Made by a program: the position numbers and the translations under genes. The notes beneath the pieces were generated by a model. The model worked only from the letters and a program-made list of their open reading frames with translations, did not search any database and was not told the origin of the DNA. Positions 1 through 8,838 of a DNA stretch of 64,000 nucleotides are shown piece after piece; within the stretch, counting starts at the first letter, position 1; every line of letters begins with the position of its first letter. Source of the stretch: Mucilaginibacter gossypiicola (lineage in GTDB: Bacteria > Bacteroidota > Bacteroidia > Sphingobacteriales > Sphingobacteriaceae); assembly GCF_900110105.1 (NCBI RefSeq), contig NZ_FOCL01000003.1, positions 248,001 through 312,000 of the forward strand, in the 5' to 3' direction.

Positions 1-3000
1 GGTACCTTTCTTTGACCATACACCGGTTTTGGTACCGCCTCGAATCTCACCGGCCAGCTGGATGTATTGATCTGTAATACAAGCTAATATATTGCCGCCC
101 GCATCTGAGGTTGGCAGTTTATTTATTACAACTTCTTTGGAAACTACCGGACTGCTGCAACCATTTACAGTAACAAACAGCGAATAGGTACCCGCCATAT
201 TTTCAGTAGCACTAATTTCGGGGTTTTGTAATGCCGACTTAAAACCATTAGGGCCAGTCCAGGTATAAGTTGCGTTTGAAATAGTCTGTGCATTTAATTT
301 AATGGTTTTATTTACACATACCGGTGAGTTCGTCCGCACATCGGGCAGAGGTACTTCGGGGTTAACTTTTACTACGTAAGTAAACGGTACCCCGTCACAT
401 CCAAAAGCCGAAGGTGTGATAATATAAGGTACATTTATAGCATAGGTAGCTTTATTGATCAGTACTTCATCTATTTTATTACCGGTTTTATTGGTTACCG
501 CAACATTGCTGATCCCAGCTACCGCGGCCCGGCTCCAGCTGAATGTTGCCGACGGGACATTGGAAGTAATAGTATAATCAACGGGCTCCCCGCTACAGGC
601 TGTACCCGACGGCTTACTGGTAACATTAACCGATGGGTTAACCTTTACCACCCATTTAAAAGGCGGCCCTGAGCAGTTACTTGTTTGATAATTATAAACG
701 TAAGTAACATCAACAGGCGCATTGGTTGTATTAAATAATATCTCACGTATAGTGCCAGCCATTTGCCCGGATACAGACTGGTTACTAATGCCCGGAACCG
801 CATCCCTCGACCAACTGGAACTTACGCCGGGGATACTAAATGTTATCGTATAATTTCCGGTGGTCATATTACACAACGTAGCAGTTGGCGCACTCGTAAC
901 CTGTGGCGATGGGTAAACCGTAACTACGTAATTAAATGGCGTACCCGAGCACCCGTTGGATACAGGGGTTATTAAATAAGTAACATCAATAGGATCGGCC
1001 TTTGTATTTATCAATGTTTCGGTTATTTGTACCGATGTTTGATTGGATACGGCTGTATTACTGATTCCTGCCACAGCTGCACGCGACCATAAAAAAGTAG
1101 TCCCCGACTGATCGGCAGTGATGGTATAACTTTGTGGCACACCGCTGCAAACATTATCTGCAGAGCCACTGGTTATAACCGGTAAGGGGCTAACCGTTAC
1201 ATCAACTTTAGTACGCGCACTAACACACCCGTCAACAACAGCTTGCACATAATAACTTGTATTAGCAATTAAGGCCGGCGTTGCGTAAGTGTTTTTGATA
1301 GATAGCAAAGTACCTCCAACCGGTGCATCGTACCATTGATAAGTACCTGTTGAACCGGTAGCGGCTAATATTGTGTGACTGCCTTCGCAGGCCGGCACGT
1401 TGCTTACTACCGGCGCAGTCGGCGGCTCGCTAACGGTAACTGTAACCGCGGTCATATCACTGGTAACATCGTTAATTGTTGTATTTACATAGTAGGTTGT
1501 TGTTTGCGTAAGTACGGGGGTAATAAAATTAGGGCCTGTTGATAACAGCGTACCATTTTCGGCTGCGCTATACCAACGGTACGTCCCTCCCGGACCTGTA
1601 GCTGATACTGTGGCTATACTCCCCATACATGTAGTTGTACCGGAGGCAATTGGCGCCCGTAGTGTTGAGCTGATATTAATAACAACCCTGTCAATCGCCG
1701 CCCCGCAAATACCCGATGGGTCATTGGAGGTTAGGGTAAGTATCACCTGCTTTTCGCCTGCAGCAGGGATATAAGTAGTAGTCAAATCTGTGGCATCAAC
1801 AAATCTACCCAATCCACCCGACCATCTGCCGCCCTTAACTCCGTCTATACTGCCTGCCATTTTCGCAGTTTCCCCCGGTTGTATAGTTTGGTCGGGGCCG
1901 GCGTCTGCTTTTGCACCTGGATCTATCGTTACCTTTGCGCTGGCCGTACTTCCAACCGTCCCGTCCGGGTTGTAAATTGTGTTGGTAACCTCGTATGTAC
2001 CAGGTGTTGTTTTGCTTAAGTTGATTTCGCCGGTCGCTGTGCTGGCAAAGGCTAAACCAGACGGTGAAGCTGAAAATGTACCGGCACTTGAATTTGGCGG
2101 AAACATTGGCTTTGGATTGGTGCCGTACTGGCAAAATGGCCCTCCATAGCTAAACTTCGCATCAAATATGGAAACAATTTCAACCCCGGCACTATAGGTT
2201 GACGAGCATTGCCCATTCCCTGTAAGGGTGACGATGTATTTACCCGGCGCGCTTGCCTTAACATCAATCTGGCCGGTATGAACATCTGCAAAAACCAAAC
2301 CAGCCGGCGATGCGCTGAAAGTACCGCCCGAAGGATTATTTATTATCGGCTTAGGATTAGGACTAAGTGGACTAAATGTGCCCGATGTATAAAGAAACTG
2401 CGTTTCATCAGCCGAATTAACCGATACCGTTACCGGTGCGCGGTTGCTTACACAATCGCCAATCCTGCTTTGTATATAAAAGGTTGTTTTCTCAGATATG
2501 ATCGGCGTATTAAATGTGCTACCGGTAAATAAGGGGCTTGTTGAAGTTGGGCTTGCAAACCACAATATATCCCCATCACCCGCAGCTGTTAATTTTGCCG
2601 ATGTACCGGAACAAACGGAGGTATTAGAGGCTGTGGGGGGCGACGGCTGGGAATTTACCTTAACTGTAACTGCAGTACGCGCGCTGACACAGCTATTCGA
2701 TGCACTTTCAACATAATAAGTTGCAGCTGAAGTTAGATTAGGCGTAACATACGTTGCTCCGGATGACAGGATTGTTCCTCCTACAGCACTATCATACCAG
2801 GTAAAACCTGCACCATTTCCTGTTGCAGTAAGTACAGCGGATCCGTTATAACAAACAGTAGTTGCAGGCACTACAGGCGCGGTTACAGGTGGAATGACAG
2901 TTACGGGTACAGCTGTCCGGTCGCTTGTACACCCGTCAACCATGGTTTGTACATAATAGGTGGTACTTGTTGTTAAAGCCGGCGTTGTAAAACCAGCTTT

Positions 3001-4383
3001 AGACGATAGAAGAGAACCTCCTGTTGGTGCAGCATACCACTGATAAGTACCATTAGTTGCGGATTTTGCAGTCAATGAAATCACCGAACCTGAGCAGATT
3101 ACTGCCCCGGCTGCTACCGGTGCTGCTATAAATGAATTGACAATCACTTTTACCGGAGCACGATCGCTTGTGCAACCTGCCGCCGAACTATTTTCAAGAT
3201 AATAAGTAGTGGTTTTAGTTAATGCAGGCGTTGTAAACTTTAAACCCGATTTCAATAAACGTCCGCCTGTTGCTGCATCATACCAGGCATATGTACCGGT
3301 AGGATTTGTTGCAGCAGTTAATGTTGTTGCCGAACCATAGCATATGGTACTTGTTTGAGGTGCAGGCACTTCAGGTATCGGGTTAACAGTTACTGTTACC
3401 GGTACGCGCGGACTTATACAATCATTAAGTACTGTTTGCACATAATATATTTTGGTAGCTGTCAGTACCGGTGTTGTATAATCCGGGCTGGAAATAAGCG
3501 GGGTACCACCAGTTGGCACATCAAACCATTGAAAAAAACCGGCAGATGCATCTGCATGCAAAGTTGCTACTGAACCCGAACAAATGTTAGCATTTGAAAC
3601 CACAGGAGTAGCCGGCGGTGGATTAACCCAGGCAGTAACAGGCGTAGGCACACTGGTGCAGTCATTAATTACCGCAACAACATAATAAGTTGTGGTTTTA
3701 GATACAGGCGGAGTAACAAACGATGGCCCTGTTCCTAAAACTGTACCGCCGGCAGCTGATGCGTACCAGCTATAACTTTGCCCCCCACCTGCCAATAAGG
3801 TAACGCTTCCACCAGAACATGTTGCTGCACCTGCAACATCCGGTTTGCCGGTTATGTTTACTGACACTGCTGTTCGCGGACTGGTACAGCCGGCAACAGT
3901 GGTTTGTACATAATATGTAGTTGATGATAGTATCGGCGGAGTAGTAAAAGTATTTGAACCCGCCAAAAAGTTGCCACCAGTCGGAGCATCAAACCATTGA
4001 TAATCGCCACCCGGCCCTGTAGCCGTAAGCGTGGCCGAACTATTTTGGCAAACTACCACACTTTTGGCTGTTGGTGCAGCAGGCGTATTTGCATCAGTAA
4101 TGGATATACTTTTTTTAACGCCTTGGCACCCGGCTGTTTTATCCGTAACGGTCACAGTATAGGTGCCGGATTTATTTACACTGATGTTAGCTCCTGTTTC
4201 ACCGGTGCTCCATACATAAGTATAGGGTGCGGTACCATTAGTAGCACCGGCCGTTAACACCACCGAACTGCCCGAACAGATAGTGGTGGACGATGCATCG
4301 AGATTGACACCCAAAGTACAGTTTTGCGCTTTTACCTTGGATGACAATAACAGGAATAGTAATACTAATAAACGGTTGTTCAT
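1..4383 (-). CDS. Secreted Ig-like/PKD-like repeat surface protein (C-terminus beyond window)
   Basis: The frame is open from an ATG at 4383 to the window edge: 1461 codons with no stop. A signal peptide (MNNRLLVLLFLLLSSKVKAQ) starts it. I read a first beta-sandwich domain (about 21-97), then seven Ig-like units of about 80 residues starting near 99, 179, 255, 334, 418, 497 and 578. Two units sharing GGTFSAS and PGxYxVT follow (about 657-820), then a REJ/PKD-like stretch (820-905), two more Ig-like units (908, 985) and three PKD-like units (1065, 1157, 1250). Typical unit signs are CSGS near the start, YxWYDAxTGGTLL in the middle and TTYYVQ plus SxRTxVxVxV at the end, as in Ig-like domains of Bacteroidota proteins that carry a CHU_C/type IX secretion tail. 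Such proteins are large cell-surface or secreted proteins. The missing C-terminus would show whether this one has a T9SS tail. A role in adhesion is inferred from architecture only. Confidence 0.85.
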   Translation of the reverse strand, partial: MNNRLLVLLFLLLSSKVKAQNCTLGVNLDASSTTICSGSSVVLTAGATNGTAPYTYVWSTGETGANISVNKSGTYTVTVTDKTAGCQGVKKSISITDANTPAAPTAKSVVVCQNSSATLTATGPGGDYQWFDAPTGGNFLAGSNTFTTPPILSSTTYYVQTTVAGCTSPRTAVSVNITGKPDVAGAATCSGGSVTLLAGGGQSYSWYASAAGGTVLGTGPSFVTPPVSKTTTYYVVAVINDCTSVPTPVTAWVNPPPATPVVSNANICSGSVATLHADASAGFFQWFDVPTGGTPLISSPDYTTPVLTATKIYYVQTVLNDCISPRVPVTVTVNPIPEVPAPQTSTICYGSATTLTAATNPTGTYAWYDAATGGRLLKSGLKFTTPALTKTTTYYLENSSAAGCTSDRAPVKVIVNSFIAAPVAAGAVICSGSVISLTAKSATNGTYQWYAAPTGGSLLSSKAGFTTPALTTSTTYYVQTMVDGCTSDRTAVPVTVIPPVTAPVVPATTVCYNGSAVLTATGNGAGFTWYDSAVGGTILSSGATYVTPNLTSAATYYVESASNSCVSARTAVTVKVNSQPSPPTASNTSVCSGTSAKLTAAGDGDILWFASPTSTSPLFTGSTFNTPIISEKTTFYIQSRIGDCVSNRAPVTVSVNSADETQFLYTSGTFSPLSPNPKPIINNPSGGTFSASPAGLVFADVHTGQIDVKASAPGKYIVTLTGNGQCSSTYSAGVEIVSIFDAKFSYGGPFCQYGTNPKPMFPPNSSAGTFSASPSGLAFASTATGEINLSKTTPGTYEVTNTIYNPDGTVGSTASAKVTIDPGAKADAGPDQTIQPGETAKMAGSIDGVKGGRWSGGLGRFVDATDLTTTYIPAAGEKQVILTLTSNDPSGICGAAIDRVVINISSTLRAPIASGTTTCMGSIATVSATGPGGTYRWYSAAENGTLLSTGPNFITPVLTQTTTYYVNTTINDVTSDMTAVTVTVSEPPTAPVVSNVPACEGSHTILAATGSTGTYQWYDAPVGGTLLSIKNTYATPALIANTSYYVQAVVDGCVSARTKVDVTVSPLPVITSGSADNVCSGVPQSYTITADQSGTTFLWSRAAVAGISNTAVSNQTSVQITETLINTKADPIDVTYLITPVSNGCSGTPFNYVVTVYPSPQVTSAPTATLCNMTTGNYTITFSIPGVSSSWSRDAVPGISNQSVSGQMAGTIREILFNTTNAPVDVTYVYNYQTSNCSGPPFKWVVKVNPSVNVTSKPSGTACSGEPVDYTITSNVPSATFSWSRAAVAGISNVAVTNKTGNKIDEVLINKATYAINVPYIITPSAFGCDGVPFTYVVKVNPEVPLPDVRTNSPVCVNKTIKLNAQTISNATYTWTGPNGFKSALQNPEISATENMAGTYSLFVTVNGCSSPVVSKEVVINKLPTSDAGGNILACITDQYIQLAGEIRGGTKTGVWSKKGT

Positions 4384-4678
4384 GAACCTTTCACAAAGCC
4401 TTAAAAATCAAATCCATAAATTGACAGGTTGTTAAGGCTTCTATTTGCGAAACGTTTTTTATTCAGGGTAAAAAATAGTTTAGCCACCGCCATAACAAAT
4501 CAGGTGGGATGTTATACGGAGTGCTTGTTCAAATTGTTCAGATAAAACGCGGCAATTATTAACTTAATAGAAATTTTATTTCAACTTAAAACAAATAAAC
4601 CAAAAAATATATTTAAATTAACTTCAGTGAAACTAATTTACAACTAAGAAACTTTATGTTTTTATATTGAGAGAAAGA
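4384..4678. other. AT-rich intergenic region upstream of the Ig-like protein gene
   Basis: About 295 bases lie between the Ig-like protein start and the end of the DUF4132 gene. The region is AT-rich and should hold the promoter of the leftward Ig-like gene. I see no convincing small gene or RNA, and no exact TAnnTTTG element that I would commit to. Confidence 0.4.
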
Positions 4679-4698
4679 CCAGATTATCTGCCGATCTG
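4679..4698 (-). terminator. Hairpin straddling the stop codon of the DUF4132 gene
   Basis: CCAGAT and ATCTGG arms surround a 9-nt loop. On the minus strand the stem is followed by a pyrimidine run (TCTTTCTCTC). It includes the TAA stop of the DUF4132 gene, so it is a plausible terminator for this two-gene unit. The stem is short, hence modest confidence. Confidence 0.4.
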
Positions 4699-7257
4699 GC
4701 TTAATATAGTTGGGTCTTTTATTTTATCATCGTCGGCCAGTAAAAAAGCTTTACTTATGATAACTGAAAGTCCGTTATCGCCTTCAAAAGGAAGAAATAC
4801 ATTTTCGGTTATATTTTTCTTTGATTGATCAGGGACTATACACAAATATTGATCATTAGGCTCCATTAAAATATTGGTACTTCCTAAATGAATCTTATAA
4901 ATGCGTTTTTTCCCTGTTACCACCAGGAATTTATCTTTTATTTCGGCAACTTTGGCAATTTTCAAACGCGGAAGCAACCGCTCAAGAATTTCTTTTCGGC
5001 CCTTTGCTATTTCAGTAAGTTCACCAAAGGAGTATGACTGCCAGTAATTACGATAATCCGGCAAACCACCATTATCGCGCCAGTTTGGATCATTTCCAAC
5101 GCTGGCAACCCCCACAAAAAGATCAACATCGCGCATTACTTCCGAAAACAGTTCAACTGGTATGTCTATCAGTTGCGCAGTTCCTGGTTGTGTTGCATAA
5201 TTAAATCTTACCTGATCTGTAGCTATATAATTGAATATACCACTACGGTTTAAGCTATTTTCGCCCTCAACGGCATTAGTCCAATATTCAGCTATCATAT
5301 TAAATGCGGGTAATTTGATGCTGGCAATTCCATTGGCGCCGTTATCAAATCCGCCCTGTATAGTATATTTCCAACCTCTTACGCCTGCCAGCGAATTAAA
5401 CTGGTGCTGTTTCAGGATATGGCCAGCCATACGGTTGCTATAGGTACGCGTATTTATTTCAGCATCTGTAAGGAGGTATACTTCCCTGAAAGCCTGCTTT
5501 ATTGGTTGCTGTATCTGTTTATCCAGAAAAAAAGTACGCCATTCGCTCACTGTTTCTGCTGATACCGTTGACGGATGCCATAGTGAAACCGTTTCGGCTC
5601 CGGCTACGTCAACCATTTTCCCTAAACGGTTTACCCATGCCCCGTCCCACCAATAACCTTCGGTTTCAATTTCGTTGCTACCAAACTTCCATATAAGGTC
5701 GCGGCTTAAATACGAAATCAATCCATGATTAAAATAATAAGTATCGAAGTGGTTCCGGCTTAATTTGCGTCCCTGCTTAAAGCTGGCATCGATACGGTCG
5801 CGCTGAGCATTCAGGCTCAATTCAATTTGCTTTGCGGCAAGTTTAATCTCTTTTAATTCGACCGGATAACTCTCTTTCACATAAACAGGTTCCGATTTTT
5901 GCGATGTACCGTCGGCTTTAATCCAGCTTAGGCTTACCTTTCCAATTTTTTCAATACGCAAAACGGCTTTAAACTCCCCAACTATAAAAGTGCGTTCGTG
6001 ATTCACCAATTCATGATCATCTATTGCAAGATCCTCTATATCATCAACAGGCAGGTTTCTATCTTCGGCTGCTTGTACGAGGTACTTTTCAATCAGGTTA
6101 AGAGTACTTGCCAGCTTAATCTTTACCTTAAGCCGCGATAAATGCCCAATCCCCTCCAATCCTTCTGTTTTATATAAAGTATATAAACAGGCGTTGCCAA
6201 TTGCCGTTGAGGTTTGACCATGTCCCGGTATTTTACGATAAGCCCTGTCTGCCAGCATAGCAATACGGTTAAGCAGGATATTGTCCTTTAGCATAGCACA
6301 TAACCATATCAAACCTTTAAAACATTCCGTTGCCGGTGCAGAAAGGAACTCATATTTTACCACATCATATGTGGCATATCCATAATCTACAGAACTTGCA
6401 ACCTGCTTTTCTTTAAGATTTATCAAATGATCGAGCCAGGGAATAAAGGCTTGCTTGAATTTTTCCAACCCCAACTGATCAAGTATGGTTTTCCCATCCT
6501 GCAGATATTTTTTTGACGGTTTGGCGCTCCCTGCTTTTTTTGCTGCGTCAATAAGCTGGTACCAGATATTCCTTTCCTCGCCGGGTAGCGAAGCAATATC
6601 TCTATTAATTATCTTAGGAAGTTCATCGCCACCCGGAAAAAGAGTAACCTGAGCTTTACCAGTTGGCGACAATATTATCAGGACCTGTTCTCTAAGTCTG
6701 GAAGTTTCTAATTCATCGTAAGCATTACTTGATGCTCTTAGTTTAATTAGCAATTTTTCTAATGCATCAGCAACAACCGGCGACGGGAGCCTGGCTTCAT
6801 ATTTTTTTTGAAGCTGGTTAAGTATTCCTTTGAGCGGGACTTTTACCCCCCAGTATTTTTGGCTGTACGAAACTGCTGTTTTGATGATATCTGCAAAATC
6901 ATCATCATCCATTTCAATACGCATTTTAAACAAATGCTTCAGAAAAGCTTGACGGATCGAGATCAATTGATATGTCCGATTGTCGGACGACAAGGACCTG
7001 GCCGCTCTGTGATAGTCATTTACTACTTTAACCGAATGAATAATAAAAGCTGTTTTATCCTTATCAGATAATGAAAGTATCTCTTGTTTAAACACTTCCG
7101 ATTCGGCAGCCTTAAAATTCCACCACCACTTATCATCTTCAAACTCGTCCCTTGTCCGGTTTATGACATCATCAAAAAACACGTCCTGCTCACTCATTAG
7201 TCCTGTAGCCACTGCGGCTTTAGGTAAAAACCTTTTAAACAGATCGCTAAATCCCAT
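4684..7257 (-). CDS. DUF4132 / MolR-family protein without WGR domain
   Basis: This 857-residue cytoplasmic protein has no signal peptide. The middle holds the long helical region seen before DUF4132 in WGR/MolR-type proteins (KIPGHGQTSTAIGNACLY, then LSRLKVKIKLASTLNLIEKYL). The DUF4132 signature follows (LWHPSTVS, QQPIKQAFREVYLLTDAE, YSNRMAGHILKQHQ, GVRGWKY). The C-terminus (YKIHLGSTNILMEPNDQY and ISKAFLLADDDKIKDPTIL) matches the conserved tail of these proteins, which I believe is DUF7737. The family is named after E. coli MolR, but its biochemistry is not established, so I assign no reaction. Many relatives carry an N-terminal WGR domain; none is visible here, where the N-terminus is helical. 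The gene starts one base after the stop of the 132-residue gene and is surely cotranscribed with it. Confidence 0.75.
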   Translation of the reverse strand: MGFSDLFKRFLPKAAVATGLMSEQDVFFDDVINRTRDEFEDDKWWWNFKAAESEVFKQEILSLSDKDKTAFIIHSVKVVNDYHRAARSLSSDNRTYQLISIRQAFLKHLFKMRIEMDDDDFADIIKTAVSYSQKYWGVKVPLKGILNQLQKKYEARLPSPVVADALEKLLIKLRASSNAYDELETSRLREQVLIILSPTGKAQVTLFPGGDELPKIINRDIASLPGEERNIWYQLIDAAKKAGSAKPSKKYLQDGKTILDQLGLEKFKQAFIPWLDHLINLKEKQVASSVDYGYATYDVVKYEFLSAPATECFKGLIWLCAMLKDNILLNRIAMLADRAYRKIPGHGQTSTAIGNACLYTLYKTEGLEGIGHLSRLKVKIKLASTLNLIEKYLVQAAEDRNLPVDDIEDLAIDDHELVNHERTFIVGEFKAVLRIEKIGKVSLSWIKADGTSQKSEPVYVKESYPVELKEIKLAAKQIELSLNAQRDRIDASFKQGRKLSRNHFDTYYFNHGLISYLSRDLIWKFGSNEIETEGYWWDGAWVNRLGKMVDVAGAETVSLWHPSTVSAETVSEWRTFFLDKQIQQPIKQAFREVYLLTDAEINTRTYSNRMAGHILKQHQFNSLAGVRGWKYTIQGGFDNGANGIASIKLPAFNMIAEYWTNAVEGENSLNRSGIFNYIATDQVRFNYATQPGTAQLIDIPVELFSEVMRDVDLFVGVASVGNDPNWRDNGGLPDYRNYWQSYSFGELTEIAKGRKEILERLLPRLKIAKVAEIKDKFLVVTGKKRIYKIHLGSTNILMEPNDQYLCIVPDQSKKNITENVFLPFEGDNGLSVIISKAFLLADDDKIKDPTILSQIGR

Positions 7258-7258
7258 A

Positions 7259-7657
7259 TCAACCTCCTACAAGGGGTGTTAGTTTAATGAAACTTACTGT
7301 ACTTTCATTATTTACCAGTATTTCTTCTTCCAACGACTCTGCCTGCCGATTATCGATCAGCACAAAAAAGCCATTTTTTTGAAAAGCATCGAGCGCGGTA
7401 TACACCTGCTTTTCGGCATCTATCCTTTTTACTTTTTTTATTTTGAAACCGTTTAAAAATGCTTCTGCATCTGTTGGTTGCACCAAACCGGTGAATGTTT
7501 CGGTGAGTTTATCGTTATAGGCCTCAACCTCGGCGTAAACCCTCGCCTCAATGATATCTTTTATCGTTAAGCGCTCTCCGGATACGGCAATCCTTATCTC
7601 ATTCAATATTTTACCGGCGAAGGTTTCGTCGGTTATTTTAAGGTTTATGGTGCTCAT
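7259..7657 (-). CDS. Small protein with C-terminal Gly-Gly, partner of DUF4132 protein
   Basis: I do not recognise this 132-residue protein. It starts with a probable strand pair (INLKITDET, then EIRIAVSGERLTI) and a helix (IIEARVYAEVEAYN). A middle segment follows, then a helix (YTALDAFQKNGFFVL) and a final strand STVSFIKLTPLVGG that ends the protein exactly at Gly-Gly. This order and the tail recall beta-grasp carriers such as MoaD/ThiS, where a terminal Gly-Gly is adenylated. The resemblance is by eye and the protein is longer than those carriers (80-90 residues). A caution: the two glycine codons GGA GGT also form the Shine-Dalgarno sequence of the DUF4132 gene. No E1-like, JAB-protease or sulfurtransferase gene lies nearby. 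Confidence 0.7.
   Translation of the reverse strand: MSTINLKITDETFAGKILNEIRIAVSGERLTIKDIIEARVYAEVEAYNDKLTETFTGLVQPTDAEAFLNGFKIKKVKRIDAEKQVYTALDAFQKNGFFVLIDNRQAESLEEEILVNNESTVSFIKLTPLVGG
7262..7267 (-). promoter_or_regulatory. Shine-Dalgarno GGAGGT inside the last two codons of the upstream gene
   Basis: GGAGGT lies five bases (counting from GGAGG) before the ATG at 7257 and also encodes the terminal Gly-Gly of the 132-residue protein. It fixes the DUF4132 start. Strong Shine-Dalgarno sites are uncommon in Bacteroidota, so this suggests deliberate translational coupling. Confidence 0.6.
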
Positions 7658-7750
7658 TTAACGTTATTTTAACAAGCATTGAAGTTATGTATTGCTTTTA
7701 ACTAAAGCAATAATTGGGCCTATAAATTAATATAATACTTGCAATCATTT

Positions 7751-7789
7751 AATACCGGCACTCATATGCTTGATGTGAATGCCGGTATT
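7751..7789. terminator. Hairpin between the phosphatase gene and the Gly-Gly gene
   Basis: A perfect 10-bp stem (AATACCGGCA with TGCCGGTATT) encloses a 19-nt loop. The T-run lies on the plus-strand side, although the gene ending upstream of it, the phosphatase gene, is on the minus strand. Best read as a terminator of the leftward SusCD-phosphatase operon, possibly bidirectional. Confidence 0.5.
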
Positions 7790-7949
7790 TTTACCGCCTG
7801 GCATTCGGCAACCTACAACTAAATAAAACGTCGCGACTTTCTTAAACAATACATTATCGCTCCGGGCGAGCCATTAACAACCTCGATAACAGGCAAACTT
7901 ACAGTCAATTCGTTCACGCTGGCTTTATAGCAACAATATCTAAGAATAT

Positions 7950-8768
7950 CTATTCTAAAAACTTTGCTTTAAGTTCCGTGATATTCTCATCAGTTAAACC
8001 TACCTGTGTTTTGAGGTAATTATCAACAGAGCCATACTGTTTTTTGATTGCGGTAAACGTGGCATCAAGGTATTCTTTTTTAACGGCAACCACATCTTTG
8101 GCAACACCTTCGTTAATCTTCATAAACTGAACCATTTGTTTAGCCATTTTTTCGTTTTCGGCAGCACGGTAATAGTTTGATGCTTCATAATCGTTCATAA
8201 TGGTTTCATAAGGAACACCTAAACTATATAACAATAATGCAGCGCCAATACCTGTGCGGTCTTTACCTGCGGTGCAATGAAATACAAGGCTTTTATCTTC
8301 GGGCATAGCCAGCAGTTTACCGAAAAATGGTTTATATCTATCGGCCAGATACGTTGTATTGCTGTAGTAATCTACCATGATCGAATCGCCGTGGGTTTTG
8401 CCTTTAAAGCTTTGCATCATATTGCCTACATTATCGCTACCGGCAGGGCATAGAATATAATCGGTGTTAGGGTTCATGCGGTCGGGCGCTTGTTTTGATT
8501 CCTGCGTACCACGTAAATCAACATCATAAGCAATCTTACGTTCGGCCAACGTAGCCAGATCCTGATCTGTAAGCTTGCTCATATCGGCACTGCGATATAT
8601 TTTGCCCCATTTTACGTGATGCCCGTCTTTAGTGGTATAGCCACCCAAATCCCTGAAATTTACAGCCCCTTGTAGTTCCACCTTACGTTTGGCGCTATCT
8701 GCAACCTGTGCGCTAACACTGCTGTAAAGTGCAATAATGGCCAGTGCTGATAAAATTATTTTTTTCAT
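7950..8768 (-). CDS. Secreted tyrosine/dual-specificity-type phosphatase
   Basis: The 272-residue protein starts with a signal peptide (MKKIILSALAIIALYSSVSAQ), so it acts in the periplasm or outside. The body is the Y_phosphatase3 type: NFRDLGGYTTKDG near residue 40 and the P-loop VFHCTAGKDRTG with nucleophilic Cys and Arg (CX5R) near residue 164. Members remove phosphate from phosphotyrosine, and some from phosphoinositides or inositol phosphates; which applies cannot be read here. It is the last gene of an apparent operon after SusC and SusD genes, which suggests that its substrate or product is taken up by that pair. A hairpin between it and the SusD gene may lower its expression. Confidence 0.88.
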   Translation of the reverse strand: MKKIILSALAIIALYSSVSAQVADSAKRKVELQGAVNFRDLGGYTTKDGHHVKWGKIYRSADMSKLTDQDLATLAERKIAYDVDLRGTQESKQAPDRMNPNTDYILCPAGSDNVGNMMQSFKGKTHGDSIMVDYYSNTTYLADRYKPFFGKLLAMPEDKSLVFHCTAGKDRTGIGAALLLYSLGVPYETIMNDYEASNYYRAAENEKMAKQMVQFMKINEGVAKDVVAVKKEYLDATFTAIKKQYGSVDNYLKTQVGLTDENITELKAKFLE

Positions 8769-8785
8769 ATCCTTTTAAATTATAA

Positions 8786-8813
8786 AACAGGGACACTTGT
8801 AAGTGCCCCTGTT
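8786..8813 (-). terminator. Hairpin between SusD-like and phosphatase genes
   Basis: An AACAGGG/CCCTGTT-based stem runs nearly continuously through the region. On the minus strand it is followed by TTTTATAATTT. It lies 25 bases after the SusD stop and 17 before the phosphatase start, so it could be a terminator or a partial attenuator within the operon. Confidence 0.5.
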
Positions 8814-8838
8814 AAGGTTTTAGTTTAGTTATTTTTTA

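Noticed and set aside
1..4300. Short open frames on the plus strand (for example 763-975, 2209-2532, 3355-3573)
   Set aside because: They lie opposite the continuous reading frame of the Ig-like repeat protein, recur because the DNA repeats, and have no recognisable protein features.
4684..7657. Anti-phage defence or toxin-antitoxin pair
   Set aside because: Two coupled genes of unknown function invite this, but no nuclease, toxin, sensor or mobile element signs are visible, so the claim would be speculation.
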